A DNA stretch of 41,111 nt from an uncultured Nitrospira sp. (GCA_902500785.1 CABVRW010000001.1:126528-167638), one strand, 5' to 3'. Shown: positions 8,378 through 17,226, counted from the stretch's first letter. The notes: generated by a model from the sequence alone, not told the origin. A program made the numbers and translations.

Positions 8378-9274
8378 ATGAACAAACTGATTAAAAAAGC
8401 GGACGTGCTGATTGAGGCCCTGCCCTATATCCGCGCCTTCAAGGGCAAGACGGTCGTCATCAAGTACGGGGGGCATGCGATGACGGATGCCTCGCTCAAA
8501 GCGCGGTTCGCGCAGAACGTCGTCCTATTGAAATACGTCGGCTTGAATCCGGTCGTGGTTCATGGCGGCGGTCCGCAAATCGACCGGATGCTGGAACGGT
8601 TGGGGATGGAAGCGAAATTTCGGCATGGGGTGCGGGTCACCGACGCCGCGACGATGGAAATTGTGGAGATGGTGCTGGCCGGCCGGATCAACATGGAAAT
8701 TGTAGACCTCCTGAACCGACACGGCGGGCAGGCGGTCGGGCTCAGCGGAAAGGATGGCGGCCTGATGTTGACCAAGCCGTTGACGACGAAAGCGTGGGCG
8801 GAAAGCATCGAGAAAGATCTCGATACCGACGATTCGGATGCCGATTTCGGATTTGTCGGCGACGTGAAATCGATCGATCCCACGCTGCTCCTGAAACTCC
8901 AGGAAGACCACTACATTCCGGTCATTGCGCCGATCGGAACGGACCAGGAGGGGAATACGTACAATATCAATGCCGATCTGGTGGCGGGGGCGATTGCGGC
9001 GGCACTCAAGGCGGAAAAACTGGTGATGCTGACAGATGTGAAAGGCATCCGCGATGCGAATGGCCGCCACCTCTCCACGGTCTCGCGCAAGGATGTGCAG
9101 CGTATGGTCAAGCGGGGCACCATCGGTGAAGGTATGCTGCCGAAGGTGCATGCCTGCCTGGATGCCGTCGCCGGCGGCGTCGGGAAAGCACACATCGTCG
9201 ATGGCCGCGTGCCTCACGCCATTTTGCTGGAAATCTTTACCCACAAGGGTATCGGCACTGAGATCGTCGCCTAG
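8378..9274 (+). CDS. argB: Acetylglutamate kinase
   Basis: A 298-aa amino-acid kinase catalysing the second step of arginine biosynthesis, ATP-dependent phosphorylation of N-acetyl-L-glutamate in the cytoplasm. Motifs seen: VVIKYGGHAM (phosphate-binding loop), VVVHGGGPQIDRML, GLSGKDGGLM, NINADLVAGAIAAAL, LVMLTDVKGI and the C-terminal GGVGKAHIVDGRVPHAILLEIFTHKGIGTEI. The N-terminal LIKKADVLIEALPYIRAF extension is of the kind seen in the arginine-inhibited hexameric form, which suggests feedback control by arginine (inference). A GGAGGG ribosome site precedes the ATG. No other arg gene is nearby. Confidence 0.97.
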   Translation: MNKLIKKADVLIEALPYIRAFKGKTVVIKYGGHAMTDASLKARFAQNVVLLKYVGLNPVVVHGGGPQIDRMLERLGMEAKFRHGVRVTDAATMEIVEMVLAGRINMEIVDLLNRHGGQAVGLSGKDGGLMLTKPLTTKAWAESIEKDLDTDDSDADFGFVGDVKSIDPTLLLKLQEDHYIPVIAPIGTDQEGNTYNINADLVAGAIAAALKAEKLVMLTDVKGIRDANGRHLSTVSRKDVQRMVKRGTIGEGMLPKVHACLDAVAGGVGKAHIVDGRVPHAILLEIFTHKGIGTEIVA

Positions 9275-9487
9275 CAGGCTGCGGAGTGCGCGCGATAGCC
9301 CGATACCGGCCGAAGTAAGCAGGCCACGTTCCGGGATCAAGGGTTCCACTGGGGGCTGTTAACCGCCAGGGCGAATTTCAAACATCTGCATTCCCATCAA
9401 CCGAGCGATACGTCCACCCTCAATTGAAGAGCCAAGTCGTCACCGGCGCAGCGTCAGCAGCCACGGCCTTGGCCCGTATGGGAGATT
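9275..9487 (+). other. Intergenic region after argB
   Basis: About 213 bases without a convincing gene. I see no promoter of good quality, no T-run terminator and no riboswitch I recognise. GGGAG a few bases before 9488 is the ribosome site of the next gene. Confidence 0.6.
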
Positions 9488-10186
9488 ATGGCGCGTAAAA
9501 CCATTGCAGTAGGCCCTGTCACGCGGCGTGCGGTGAAGGAGATCTTCGCGCGTCTCGATTACGCGCGATTGGGTCCGGTCTATTGCGACGAAGGTGGGGA
9601 CGAATTTTGGGAGGCGAAGCGTGGGCCCTGTCAACGTCTTGGTCTGAAGCTGGCGAAGGCCTTGGTGGTGCGACTTCAACCGGGCGGCACCAGTTTGTAT
9701 GTGGGCGCCGGGGTGGCGGAAATTCCGCTTCTTGCGATGGAACGCCTGGATCTCGGGCGACAGGCAGTCGCCTGCAACTTACGAAGACAGGAAGTGCTGG
9801 TTCTGAATCGTGCCTGTGCCGGATTTCCGATTCGGTTTCATCATCTGGATGCCGGATCCGTGAAGGACCGGGTGGACCATCTGTGGCTCGTCAGCGTGCT
9901 GAACGATCCCGAGCGATTCCCCGAGCTCTCGGCGTTGTCGTATGGTCGCGCGAATCCGGTGACGTTCGATGCACGAAAATTTCTGCCTCAGCAGCGCGCG
10001 GTGGCCACGCTTGTGGATCGTTGCCTAAATCGGTTGATGATTCCGGGATCGGTGACGACGACGGTTGAGGAGGCGGTGTGGGTAGCCGAGTGGTGCCATC
10101 GGCGAGGCATTCCCTACCGGATCGATCGTCGCGCATTCACATCGCCGACGGTTGGTGATCCCATTTGTCTGGTGCGGATCGGATGA
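9488..10186 (+). CDS. Unrecognised 232-aa protein, possibly methyltransferase-like
   Basis: A well-formed gene with a GGGAG ribosome site. I do not recognise the family. Around residues 70-86 there is a GGTSLYVGAGVAEIPLL segment, a hydrophobic strand followed by a Gly-rich turn that looks like motif I of class I SAM-dependent methyltransferases; a possible second strand (RQAVACNLRRQEVLVLNRA) follows, then LWLVSVLNDPERFPELSAL, where motif IV would fall. The C-terminal part (VTTTVEEAVWVAEWCHRRGIPYRIDRRAF) is compact and basic. No signal peptide or membrane segment is present, so it is cytoplasmic. The methyltransferase reading is only a fold-level guess. Confidence 0.7.
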   Translation: MARKTIAVGPVTRRAVKEIFARLDYARLGPVYCDEGGDEFWEAKRGPCQRLGLKLAKALVVRLQPGGTSLYVGAGVAEIPLLAMERLDLGRQAVACNLRRQEVLVLNRACAGFPIRFHHLDAGSVKDRVDHLWLVSVLNDPERFPELSALSYGRANPVTFDARKFLPQQRAVATLVDRCLNRLMIPGSVTTTVEEAVWVAEWCHRRGIPYRIDRRAFTSPTVGDPICLVRIG

Positions 10187-10226
10187 AGAGTCGCTCGCGT
10201 CGTGGCCGCTTGAGTGTGTGATGAGG

Positions 10227-10766
10227 TTAGACCCAAAACCCAGGACGAGGTTTGTCGGGGCCAAAGAGGTATTGGCGAGCATAGTGCATATAGTTTTGAG
10301 CCGACTCTCGAATCCAGGCGAGTTCCTGCTCGGTGACGGGGCGTGTCACCTTGGCTGGTGATCCCAAGATGAGGCTCTTGGGGGGGACGATGGTGCCTTC
10401 TGTGATCAGTGCGCCGGCGCCGACCACCGAATCTTCCTCGATCACGGCGCCGTCCATGATGATGGCGCCCATGCCGACGAGTACTCGGTTACGGATGGTG
10501 CAGCCATGCAGCACGACGTTGTGCCCGATGGTGACGTCGTCGCCGATGATGAGCGGATGCGTATCGTGCGTGACATGTAACATGCAGAGATCCTGCACGT
10601 TCGTGCGGTCGCCGATGCGAATGAAATTCACATCGCCGCGGATGACGGCATGAAACCAGGCGCTGCAGTCTTCGCCCATCACGACATCGCCGATGACCAC
10701 GGCGGTCTCCTCGATGAAGCAGGACTGTGGGATGGTCGGTCTGATGCCTTGAAACGTCCGGATCAT
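10227..10766 (-). CDS. Gamma-class carbonic anhydrase-like hexapeptide protein (YrdA/PaaY type)
   Basis: A 179-aa left-handed beta-helix protein built of hexapeptide repeats (GDVVMGEDCSAW, IRIGDRTNVQD, LIIGDDVTIGHN, VLVGMGAIIMDGAVIEEDSVVGAGALI). The zinc ligands expected for the gamma-carbonic anhydrase fold are present: a His in MLHVTHDTH (64 or 67) and His82 and His87 in GHNVVLHGC. Many of these proteins bind zinc but have little proven anhydrase activity, so CO2/bicarbonate interconversion is likely but not certain. The C-terminal helix (TEQELAWIRESAQNYMHYARQY) is typical of the YrdA branch. It converges with the preceding gene and diverges from rimO. Confidence 0.9.
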   Translation of the reverse strand: MIRTFQGIRPTIPQSCFIEETAVVIGDVVMGEDCSAWFHAVIRGDVNFIRIGDRTNVQDLCMLHVTHDTHPLIIGDDVTIGHNVVLHGCTIRNRVLVGMGAIIMDGAVIEEDSVVGAGALITEGTIVPPKSLILGSPAKVTRPVTEQELAWIRESAQNYMHYARQYLFGPDKPRPGFWV

Positions 10767-10812
10767 CTGCTCAATCTAGGATAGCTTCAGACGAAATAGC
10801 AAGTGACCCTAT

Positions 10813-10842
10813 TTGACAGTCTTTTCCTGTGTCTCGTAGACT
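10813..10842 (+). promoter_or_regulatory. Promoter of rimO (probable leaderless start)
   Basis: Consensus TTGACA (10813-10818), an 18-base spacer, and TAGACT (10837-10842). Transcription should start near 10849-10851, which is the rimO ATG itself. Confidence 0.7.
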
Positions 10843-10850
10843 GCCACGTC

Positions 10851-12305
10851 ATGGCATCCTCATTGATCACCCCGTCTCGCGCGCAACGCACCAAACCCAC
10901 CATTGGATTTGTGAACCTGGGTTGTTCTAAGAATCAGGTGGATTCTGAGGTCATGCTGGGCACGTTGGTCGCCGATGGGTTCCAGCTGACCGGCGACGCG
11001 CGAGTTGCCGAAGTCGTCATTATCAATACCTGCGGCTTTATCGAAGAGGCCAAACAGGAATCGATCAACAGCATCATCGAACACGGACGGCTGAAGACGT
11101 CCGGCTCCTGTCGGGTATTGATCGCGGCGGGCTGCCTGGCGCAGCGATATCAGGGCGAGCTTTTGAAGGAACTCCCTGAATTGGACGGCGTGGTTGGAAC
11201 AGGCGAGTTCGGACGCATCGCGGACATCTGCCGCAGCTTGTTGACTCCCAAGGCGCGTCAACAGCGTGTGTGGCTGGGGCAGCCCCCCTATCTCTACGAC
11301 GCCGAGACGCCGCGCATCCGTCTTGGAACGCCTCACAGCGCCTATCTGAAAATCGCCGAAGGATGCAACCGGAACTGTGCGTTCTGTGCGATCCCGATCA
11401 TGCGCGGGAAACAAAAGAGCCGTCCGATCGAATCGATCGTGGCCGAGGCGAGGCGATTGGCGCAAGAAGGGGTGAAGGAGCTCAACCTGATTTCCCAGGA
11501 CACGATCAATTACGGGGTGGACCTGGGGCTGAAACAGGGGCTCACAGCGCTGCTTCGAGAATTGGTGACGGTGGAAGACGTGCGCTGGATCAGGCCGTTT
11601 TATCTGTATCCGCAACAGGTGACGGATGAGTTGCTCGATCTGTATGCCGGGGAAGCACGCATCACCAAGTATCTCGACATGCCGCTCCAGCATATCAGCG
11701 ACGGCATGCTGAAGCGGATGCACCGTCTGGGAGACCGTAAACACCTCCTCAAATTGGTCGAACGTATTCGCGCCAAAATTCCCGGCATCTTTTTCAGGAC
11801 GGCGTTTATCGTCGGATTTCCCGGTGAGACAGACGCTATGTTCGACGAGTTACGGCAATTCATCCTTGACATGGAGTTTGATCGCGCAGCGGTGTTCCTC
11901 TATTCCGATGAGGAAGGCACGCCCGCCGTTGATCTCGACCGGAAAGTCGACCGAGCGGTGATGGAAGAACGACGCAATGAACTGTTGGCGCTACAGGAGT
12001 CTATCTCGGGAGCCAAGAATCGCGACTATCTTGGCCGCACGATAGAGGTACTTGTGGATGGGATCTCTGAGGATTCAGACCGGCTGCTTGAGGCCAGACA
12101 TGAAGGCCTGGCACCTGAGATCGATGGAGTGGTGTTCTGCGAGCGTGGAACCGCCCAGACGGGCGAATTCGTGTCGGTCACCGTCACTGATGCCGCCGGT
12201 TATGATCTGATTGCCCAGCCGGTTGGCAAGGCCCTCGCATCGTCGCCTGCTTCCCTCTCCACGTCACTGCTCATGCCCAAGAAATCCGGAGCAGGCTACC
12301 GATAA
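10851..12305 (+). CDS. rimO: Ribosomal protein uS12 methylthiotransferase RimO
   Basis: A 484-aa radical-SAM enzyme that adds a methylthio group to an aspartate of ribosomal protein S12. It has the N-terminal UPF0004 domain with cluster cysteines Cys25, Cys61 and Cys95 (GCSKNQVDSEV is typical of RimO, not MiaB), the radical-SAM core with Cys172-x3-Cys176-x2-Cys179 (CNRNCAFC), and a C-terminal TRAM domain (about 400-460). A further tail of about 25 residues, Ser/Ala-rich, is longer than usual. The ATG at 10851 was chosen over a GTG at 10803 because the promoter lies between the two; it has no ribosome site and would be the first codon of the message. Confidence 0.95.
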   Translation: MASSLITPSRAQRTKPTIGFVNLGCSKNQVDSEVMLGTLVADGFQLTGDARVAEVVIINTCGFIEEAKQESINSIIEHGRLKTSGSCRVLIAAGCLAQRYQGELLKELPELDGVVGTGEFGRIADICRSLLTPKARQQRVWLGQPPYLYDAETPRIRLGTPHSAYLKIAEGCNRNCAFCAIPIMRGKQKSRPIESIVAEARRLAQEGVKELNLISQDTINYGVDLGLKQGLTALLRELVTVEDVRWIRPFYLYPQQVTDELLDLYAGEARITKYLDMPLQHISDGMLKRMHRLGDRKHLLKLVERIRAKIPGIFFRTAFIVGFPGETDAMFDELRQFILDMEFDRAAVFLYSDEEGTPAVDLDRKVDRAVMEERRNELLALQESISGAKNRDYLGRTIEVLVDGISEDSDRLLEARHEGLAPEIDGVVFCERGTAQTGEFVSVTVTDAAGYDLIAQPVGKALASSPASLSTSLLMPKKSGAGYR

Positions 12306-12347
12306 GCCTGCGCTCACCGGCAGCCTGCCAGCCCTGTGCTGCTTCGC

Positions 12348-13826
12348 TTAGATCTTTGCGCTGAGATACAGCGAGGCCCCTCTCCGATTGACCAGGACCA
12401 ACACGGTTTGTCCTTTCTTGAGATCGGACGCCGCTCGATCGAAATCCTTCATCGATGCGACCGGTTTGCGGTTGATCTCCCGGATGACGTCGCCCGGCAT
12501 CAACCCGGCGCGCTCCGCGTCGCTCTCGGGATCGACGGTGGTGACGACGACACCGTGAAGTTTCCCTTTGAGCCCGAGTTCCTGGGCTGTTTCCCGATCC
12601 AGTTCCTGCACCGCGAGTCCCGCCAGCGGCTGGTCGGAAGGGCCAGCCTCCACCTTGGCGACTTGCGGGTCGTCCGGTAGTTCACCGATGGTCACGGTCA
12701 GGTCTTTCTCACGTCCATCCCTCATCACTTTCACCGTGGAGGTGCTGCCGACGCTGCTTCGCGTGACGGCCCGCTGGAGTGTCACCGCGTCTGCGATCGG
12801 CGTTCCGTGAAATGAAAGGATCACGTCGCCTTGTTTGAGGCCGGCTTTGTCCGCAGGCCCCTCTTCCTTCACATCAGTGACGATGGCGCCGTTGCTTCCT
12901 TTGACATTGAACGACGTAGCCAGCTCCTGATTCAGATCCTGTATCCCGATACCCAGATACCCGCGTACGACTTTTCCGGTCTTGACCAAGCTCTCATAGA
13001 TGGGTTTGCTCATGCCGGTTGGGACCGCGAAGCCGACGCCTTGGTAGCCACCGGTCTGAGAGAAGATCGCCGTGTTGATGCCGATCAACTCCCCCTTGGT
13101 GTTGACGAGTGCGCCGCCGCTGTTTCCAGGATTGATGGCGGCATCCGTCTGGATGAAATCTTCATACTGGGTAATCCCCATGTGTCCGCGGCCCAGGGCA
13201 CTGACGATCCCCAGAGTCACCGTGGAATTCAATCCGAAGGGATTCCCGACGGCCAGTACGTATTCTCCCACCTGAAGGTCGCCGGAGTCGCCCCATGGGA
13301 TCGTTGGGAGCTGATTGCCGTCGATCTTGATCACCGCAATGTCACTTTTGGGGTCGCTGCCGACAATTCGCCCTTTGAATTCTCGCTTGTCGGGAAGTGT
13401 GACGGTGACTGTTTTGGCTCCAGCGATCACATGGTTGTTGGTCAGGACATAGCCATCAGGGGTGACGATCACGCCCGATCCCTGCCCTCCGCCGCGACGT
13501 TCTCGTGGCTCCATCGGCGGGCCGAATCGGCGGGGTCCAAACGGAGATCCGAAAAAGTCTTCCATCCGACCACGTGGGTGAGATGAGTCGGAGACTTCTT
13601 CTGCCCCGCTCGTGGTGATGTTCACGACGGCCGGGGTGACGGTTTTGGCTACATCCGTGAATCCAGCTGCGGGCAAGCCTCCGGCTATCGTGATCGGGCG
13701 CTCCTCTGCCGTTGCCGACGGATTTGAGGCGTGTGAGGTCGTGAGCGGGGAATAACTCCATATCAGGGCAGCGCCCAGGGCGGCGATGCCGACAATGGCA
13801 CTGGTGGATTGCGTGGGTCGTGTCAT
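12348..13826 (-). CDS. HtrA/DegP-type periplasmic serine protease
   Basis: A 492-aa Do-like protease-chaperone that degrades or refolds damaged envelope proteins. After an N-terminal membrane/signal segment (STSAIVGIAALGAALIWSY) come a Gly/Arg/Pro-rich loop (about 83-115), the trypsin-like domain with His132 (TNNHV), Asp162 (SDIAV) and Ser236 (GNSGG), and two PDZ domains (about 295-385 and 400-490). The ATG at 13826 is fixed by a strong AAGGAGGAG ribosome site; an upstream in-frame ATG at 13880 has none. It lies just downstream of a sensor kinase/regulator pair on the same strand, like a stress regulon with its target protease. DegP, DegQ and MucD cannot be told apart here. Confidence 0.95.
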   Translation of the reverse strand: MTRPTQSTSAIVGIAALGAALIWSYSPLTTSHASNPSATAEERPITIAGGLPAAGFTDVAKTVTPAVVNITTSGAEEVSDSSHPRGRMEDFFGSPFGPRRFGPPMEPRERRGGGQGSGVIVTPDGYVLTNNHVIAGAKTVTVTLPDKREFKGRIVGSDPKSDIAVIKIDGNQLPTIPWGDSGDLQVGEYVLAVGNPFGLNSTVTLGIVSALGRGHMGITQYEDFIQTDAAINPGNSGGALVNTKGELIGINTAIFSQTGGYQGVGFAVPTGMSKPIYESLVKTGKVVRGYLGIGIQDLNQELATSFNVKGSNGAIVTDVKEEGPADKAGLKQGDVILSFHGTPIADAVTLQRAVTRSSVGSTSTVKVMRDGREKDLTVTIGELPDDPQVAKVEAGPSDQPLAGLAVQELDRETAQELGLKGKLHGVVVTTVDPESDAERAGLMPGDVIREINRKPVASMKDFDRAASDLKKGQTVLVLVNRRGASLYLSAKI

Positions 13827-13858
13827 AAGGCTCCTCCTTGAAGATGGCGATTCGTCCG

Positions 13859-13876
13859 TGCGGGAGAGATCCCGCA
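13859..13876 (-). promoter_or_regulatory. Inverted repeat in the htrA leader
   Basis: A perfect seven-base inverted repeat (TGCGGGA at 13859-13865, TCCCGCA at 13870-13876) with a four-base spacer, 33 bases ahead of the htrA start. It could be an operator for the adjacent response regulator or an mRNA hairpin; I see no clear -35/-10 pair next to it. Confidence 0.4.
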
Positions 13877-13938
13877 GCACATATTCTGGAAGGTAGCAGC
13901 CGTGGATGAGAAACCAATTAGGGCGGGATTAGAAGGTG

Positions 13939-15342
13939 TTAAGCCGCCGGCGTGGCCAGGGGAAGCACGATGGTGAACGTCGATCCTGTTCCCACCTCGC
14001 TCTGCACCTCGAGGTGTCCGTGGTGAGCCTCCGCAATCCAGGCACAGATGGCCAGGCCGAGCCCGGTTCCCTTTTTCGTGTGGGCCCGCGCGTCGTCGGT
14101 GCGGAAGAAGCGATCGAAGAGTTGTTTGTGCGCGTCCTGGGGGATGCCGATCCCGTGGTCGCGCACTGATAGACGAACCGTGTCGCCTTCCACCAGCAGA
14201 TCGATTTCCACCTTGCCGTGCGGGTGAGAGTATTTCACGGCATTGTCGACAATGTTCAGAATCAGTTCTCGCAGGCGAAGTTCGTCGCCCCGGACGGTCG
14301 CCGGTTGGATGGTGCCGATGATGACCTCGACCTCGCGCTCTTGGCCGAGCAGGCAGGCCTGACGTTGGATATCCTCCACCAACGCCTCTAGGCGGACCGG
14401 TTCACATTCGGTTTTGACTTGGCCCAAATCCGCCCGCGACAGGAATAAGAGTTCCTCGACGATGCGTGACATCCGGTCGATTTCTTCCAGATTACTTTCG
14501 ACGACGGCGATGTAATCTTCGACGGGATGAGGACGACGAAGGACCAGCTCGCTTTCGCCCTTCATGACGGTCAGCGGAGTCCGTAGTTCGTGTGAGGCAT
14601 CGCTGCTGAATTGCCGGATTTGGGCGAAAGAGGTTTCCAAGCGCGCGATCATGTTGTTGAACGTGTCGGTGAGGCGTCCGATTTCGTCCGAGGAGCGTTC
14701 GGAGGTCAGGCGCTGTGTCAGGTCGCCCGCGGCAATGCGTTGTGCCGCGATGGTGATGGAATCGACGGGCCGTAGGGCGCGTCCGGCCAGAAACCATCCC
14801 CCGACCAAGGAGACGACCAGGGCAATCGGCGCCATGACGACAAGGACCAGCAAAAATCGACGCAAGGTTTCCTCGACGGCTTCCAGGGTCGTGCCGACTT
14901 GCACGATATAGAGCAGGGAGCCGCGGTAGATGATGGGAACGGACACCAGGCGGAGTGGCGGTTCGTTGGGATATCTGGCCGATTCGAAGACGGTACTGCC
15001 GGTAAAGGCGGCCTCCAGCGCGTGACGGCTCAATGGCACGTCGTGTTGCCGAATATTGGGTGAGCGAATGGTGATGGTGCCGGTGGGACTGAATATCTGG
15101 AAGAATTTGTCGATCCGAGTCAACTCAGGGAATTGGCTCAAGAGGGCGTCTTCATCGATCAGGGGCAGAAAGCCTCGTGTCTCTAAAGAACGCACGGCGG
15201 CCGATGCGGTTTCTTCCAACGATTCATCGACTTGGTCTCGGAGACTGCTGGCCGTGATGGTGTAGAGCACTACGGAGAACGTCAGCAGGATGAGAGCCAA
15301 GGCCGTTCCATACCAGAGTGTGAGCCGGACTCGAAGCGGCAT
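13939..15342 (-). CDS. Envelope sensor histidine kinase
   Basis: A 467-aa membrane kinase. In order: TM1 (about 8-31), a periplasmic sensor loop (about 32-162), TM2 (about 163-186), a HAMP domain (about 187-240), the dimerisation helix with phospho-acceptor His251 (SSDASHELRTPL), the N box (NIVDNAVKYSH), G1 (DHGIGIP) and G2 (GTGLGLAI). The architecture is that of the OmpR-class kinases such as CusS, QseC and CpxA. The sensor loop is not recognisable as a known ligand domain, so the signal is unknown. Its ATG overlaps the TGA of the response regulator by one base (TGATG), so the two are made together. Confidence 0.95.
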   Translation of the reverse strand: MPLRVRLTLWYGTALALILLTFSVVLYTITASSLRDQVDESLEETASAAVRSLETRGFLPLIDEDALLSQFPELTRIDKFFQIFSPTGTITIRSPNIRQHDVPLSRHALEAAFTGSTVFESARYPNEPPLRLVSVPIIYRGSLLYIVQVGTTLEAVEETLRRFLLVLVVMAPIALVVSLVGGWFLAGRALRPVDSITIAAQRIAAGDLTQRLTSERSSDEIGRLTDTFNNMIARLETSFAQIRQFSSDASHELRTPLTVMKGESELVLRRPHPVEDYIAVVESNLEEIDRMSRIVEELLFLSRADLGQVKTECEPVRLEALVEDIQRQACLLGQEREVEVIIGTIQPATVRGDELRLRELILNIVDNAVKYSHPHGKVEIDLLVEGDTVRLSVRDHGIGIPQDAHKQLFDRFFRTDDARAHTKKGTGLGLAICAWIAEAHHGHLEVQSEVGTGSTFTIVLPLATPAA

Positions 15343-16013
15343 CAGTCCACCTTGAGCATGTACCCACTCCCTCGGATCGTATGGATCAATTTGCGGGCCC
15401 GCCCGCGATCGATTTTATTGCGCAGGTAATTCACATAGACATCGATGACGTTGGTGAAGGTATCGAAGTCCTGATTCCAGACGTGATCGGAAATCATCGG
15501 ACGGGTCAACACGCGTCCGGCCTGGCGCATGAAATATTCCAGCAGCGCATACTCCTTCACCGTCAGGTCGATGCGTTGTCCGCCGCGCGTGACCTCGCGT
15601 GTGGCCGGATTGAGCAGGAGGTCGTCGACCTGGAGCGTGCCGGAGGATTCGGCGGTCCCTCGTCGTAACAAGGCCCGCACCCGCGCGAGCAACTCGTCGA
15701 TGGCGAAGGGCTTCGTGAGATAGTCGTCTGCGCCGGCGTCCAGCCCTTTGACTCGCTGGTCCACTTTCGATTGCGCCGTCAAGATGAGTACGGGGGTTTG
15801 AATTTTCTCCTTGCGGAGGCGGGTGAGCACTTCCAGTCCGGGCAGACCCGGCAACATGAGGTCGATCATGATGAGGTCGTAACTGTCGCTCAAGGCCATG
15901 TCGAGGCCTTGCGCGCCGTCCTCGCACAGATCGACGGCGTAGCTCTCTTCCTCAAGCGCTCGCCTGATGAAGGAGCCCACCTTGGTTTCGTCTTCAATGA
16001 CAAGCACGCGCAT
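15342..16013 (-). CDS. OmpR/PhoB-family response regulator
   Basis: A 223-aa two-domain regulator. The receiver (1-115) has the acidic pocket Glu7/Asp8, phospho-acceptor Asp51 (LIMIDLMLPG), Thr79 and Lys101 (LTKPF). The winged-helix DNA-binding domain (about 125-223) shows the transcription-regulator pattern VTRGGQRIDLTVKEYALLEYFM ... NVIDVYVNYLRNKID ... IRGSGYML. It is most similar in style to the CusR/QseB group. It is transcribed from its own extended -10 promoter at 16037-16065, ahead of the kinase and the HtrA protease. Confidence 0.96.
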   Translation of the reverse strand: MRVLVIEDETKVGSFIRRALEEESYAVDLCEDGAQGLDMALSDSYDLIMIDLMLPGLPGLEVLTRLRKEKIQTPVLILTAQSKVDQRVKGLDAGADDYLTKPFAIDELLARVRALLRRGTAESSGTLQVDDLLLNPATREVTRGGQRIDLTVKEYALLEYFMRQAGRVLTRPMISDHVWNQDFDTFTNVIDVYVNYLRNKIDRGRARKLIHTIRGSGYMLKVD

Positions 16014-16036
16014 ACATGGGGCTCACACGTCCGAGG

Positions 16037-16065
16037 ATTATACCAGAGGCGGTCGAGTCTGTGAG
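16037..16065 (-). promoter_or_regulatory. Extended -10 promoter of the two-component operon
   Basis: Minus strand: consensus TATAAT (16042-16037) preceded by TG at 16045-16044 (TGGTATAAT), with a partial -35 CTCACA (16065-16060) at a 17-base spacing. It lies in the 65-base gap between the M48 protease stop and the regulator start. Confidence 0.6.
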
Positions 16066-16078
16066 CAGGGAAACGAGG

Positions 16079-17221
16079 CTAGGGAAGGTCAGGGGCAAGC
16101 GACGAGGATCGCCTGTCTGCCTGTAGGCGGCAGAGTGTGCGAATGTCTTTCCAGTCTTCTCCGGGGAGCAGCAGGTGTGTGTCGGGTGGCGGCGGGCCGG
16201 CCAGGGCGATGAGGGTGGCAAGCCGCTCGCCCATGTCGGGATGGGTGGAGAGAAAATCCGGCGGCCCGGAGTGTTCCCGCGCGCCATTCTGCATGTGTCC
16301 GTAAAACGCAATCATGGCGGCGGGATCGAGGCGGGCGGCCTGCATCATGCGGAGGCCTTCGAGATCGGCTTCCGTTTCATGCGAGCGACTGTAGTGCAAG
16401 GAGCCCATCGTGCGTGCGCCTTCGAGTCCCCAGGCGAGCCCGCCCGACACATCACCGGAGACGGCAGTGAGAAGAAGGGAGGAGGCCGTCTGTTCAAGAA
16501 TGGCTTTGGTGGTGTGGCGTTGATAGACATGTTGCAGCTCGTGTGCGAGGACCCCCGCCAGTTGTTCCGGACTGGCGGCTTGTTCTAGCAGGCCCCGGAG
16601 AATGAGCACTTGGCCGCCGGGAGCGGCGAAGGCGTTGACTGCCGGATCATCGACGACCGAAAGGGTGATCCGATAGGGAGATGTCGGACGAGTCGCAGTC
16701 AAAGTGTGCACGATGTGGTCGAGTTTTCGCAGCCGCTCCGGATCGCGGCATCGCTCTGTGTTCGGCGCAAGCTGCGTGACGACTTGCCGCCCCAGCGATT
16801 CTTCCCAGGTCACGGGCACATAGGGCGTGGCCGCCGAGGCCAGACCGGGGATGCCCCATCGGTACAGACTGACGACCATCACGGCGACCCCGAATGCGGC
16901 ACAGAGAGTCAAACAGACTCGCGCGCTTCTCCAGGAGGGGTTGTGGAAATGTTGTGCGATGACCGGTGCCGCCTTGTGGATTTCGCTCAGCAGCGCGGGG
17001 GTCGAGATCACGACCGCTTCCGCCGGCTCGGGTCCGAACTCCAGTCGGACCGGTTCGCCGTTGTAGGTCCCTTGAGTTTGGCGGATCTGTTCATAGGGCC
17101 ATTGTTTGGTACTACCGTCGGGCATCATGATGTGCAAAGTCGTGGAGGTGACCGTGAGGGCGACGCGATGGCGTGTGGCCGTGCAGCCGTCGAGATAGTG
17201 AGCGGTCCGGCTAGTGGGCAT
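16079..17221 (-). CDS. Membrane-anchored M48-family metalloprotease (BepA/YfgC-like)
   Basis: A 380-aa protein. An N-terminal beta-rich domain (about 1-90) is followed by one transmembrane helix (about 101-121) and then an M48 peptidase domain with the zinc motif His227-Glu228-x-x-His231 (AHELQH) and the third ligand Glu284 in HETEAD. The catalytic part resembles BepA/YfgC, LoiP and eukaryotic OMA1, proteases of membrane-protein quality control; that analogy is inference. The ATG at 17221 is six bases beyond the DUF898 stop, so it is read from the same transcript. The frame continues upstream inside the DUF898 gene but encodes nothing recognisable there. Confidence 0.92.
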   Translation of the reverse strand: MPTSRTAHYLDGCTATRHRVALTVTSTTLHIMMPDGSTKQWPYEQIRQTQGTYNGEPVRLEFGPEPAEAVVISTPALLSEIHKAAPVIAQHFHNPSWRSARVCLTLCAAFGVAVMVVSLYRWGIPGLASAATPYVPVTWEESLGRQVVTQLAPNTERCRDPERLRKLDHIVHTLTATRPTSPYRITLSVVDDPAVNAFAAPGGQVLILRGLLEQAASPEQLAGVLAHELQHVYQRHTTKAILEQTASSLLLTAVSGDVSGGLAWGLEGARTMGSLHYSRSHETEADLEGLRMMQAARLDPAAMIAFYGHMQNGAREHSGPPDFLSTHPDMGERLATLIALAGPPPPDTHLLLPGEDWKDIRTLCRLQADRRSSSLAPDLP

Positions 17222-17226
17222 TCGGG

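Noticed and set aside
8525..9349. 274-codon minus-strand frame antisense to argB
   Set aside because: Antisense shadow with His/Arg-rich composition and no recognisable domain.
10860..11744. 294-codon minus-strand frame antisense to rimO
   Set aside because: Antisense shadow; rimO is unambiguous.
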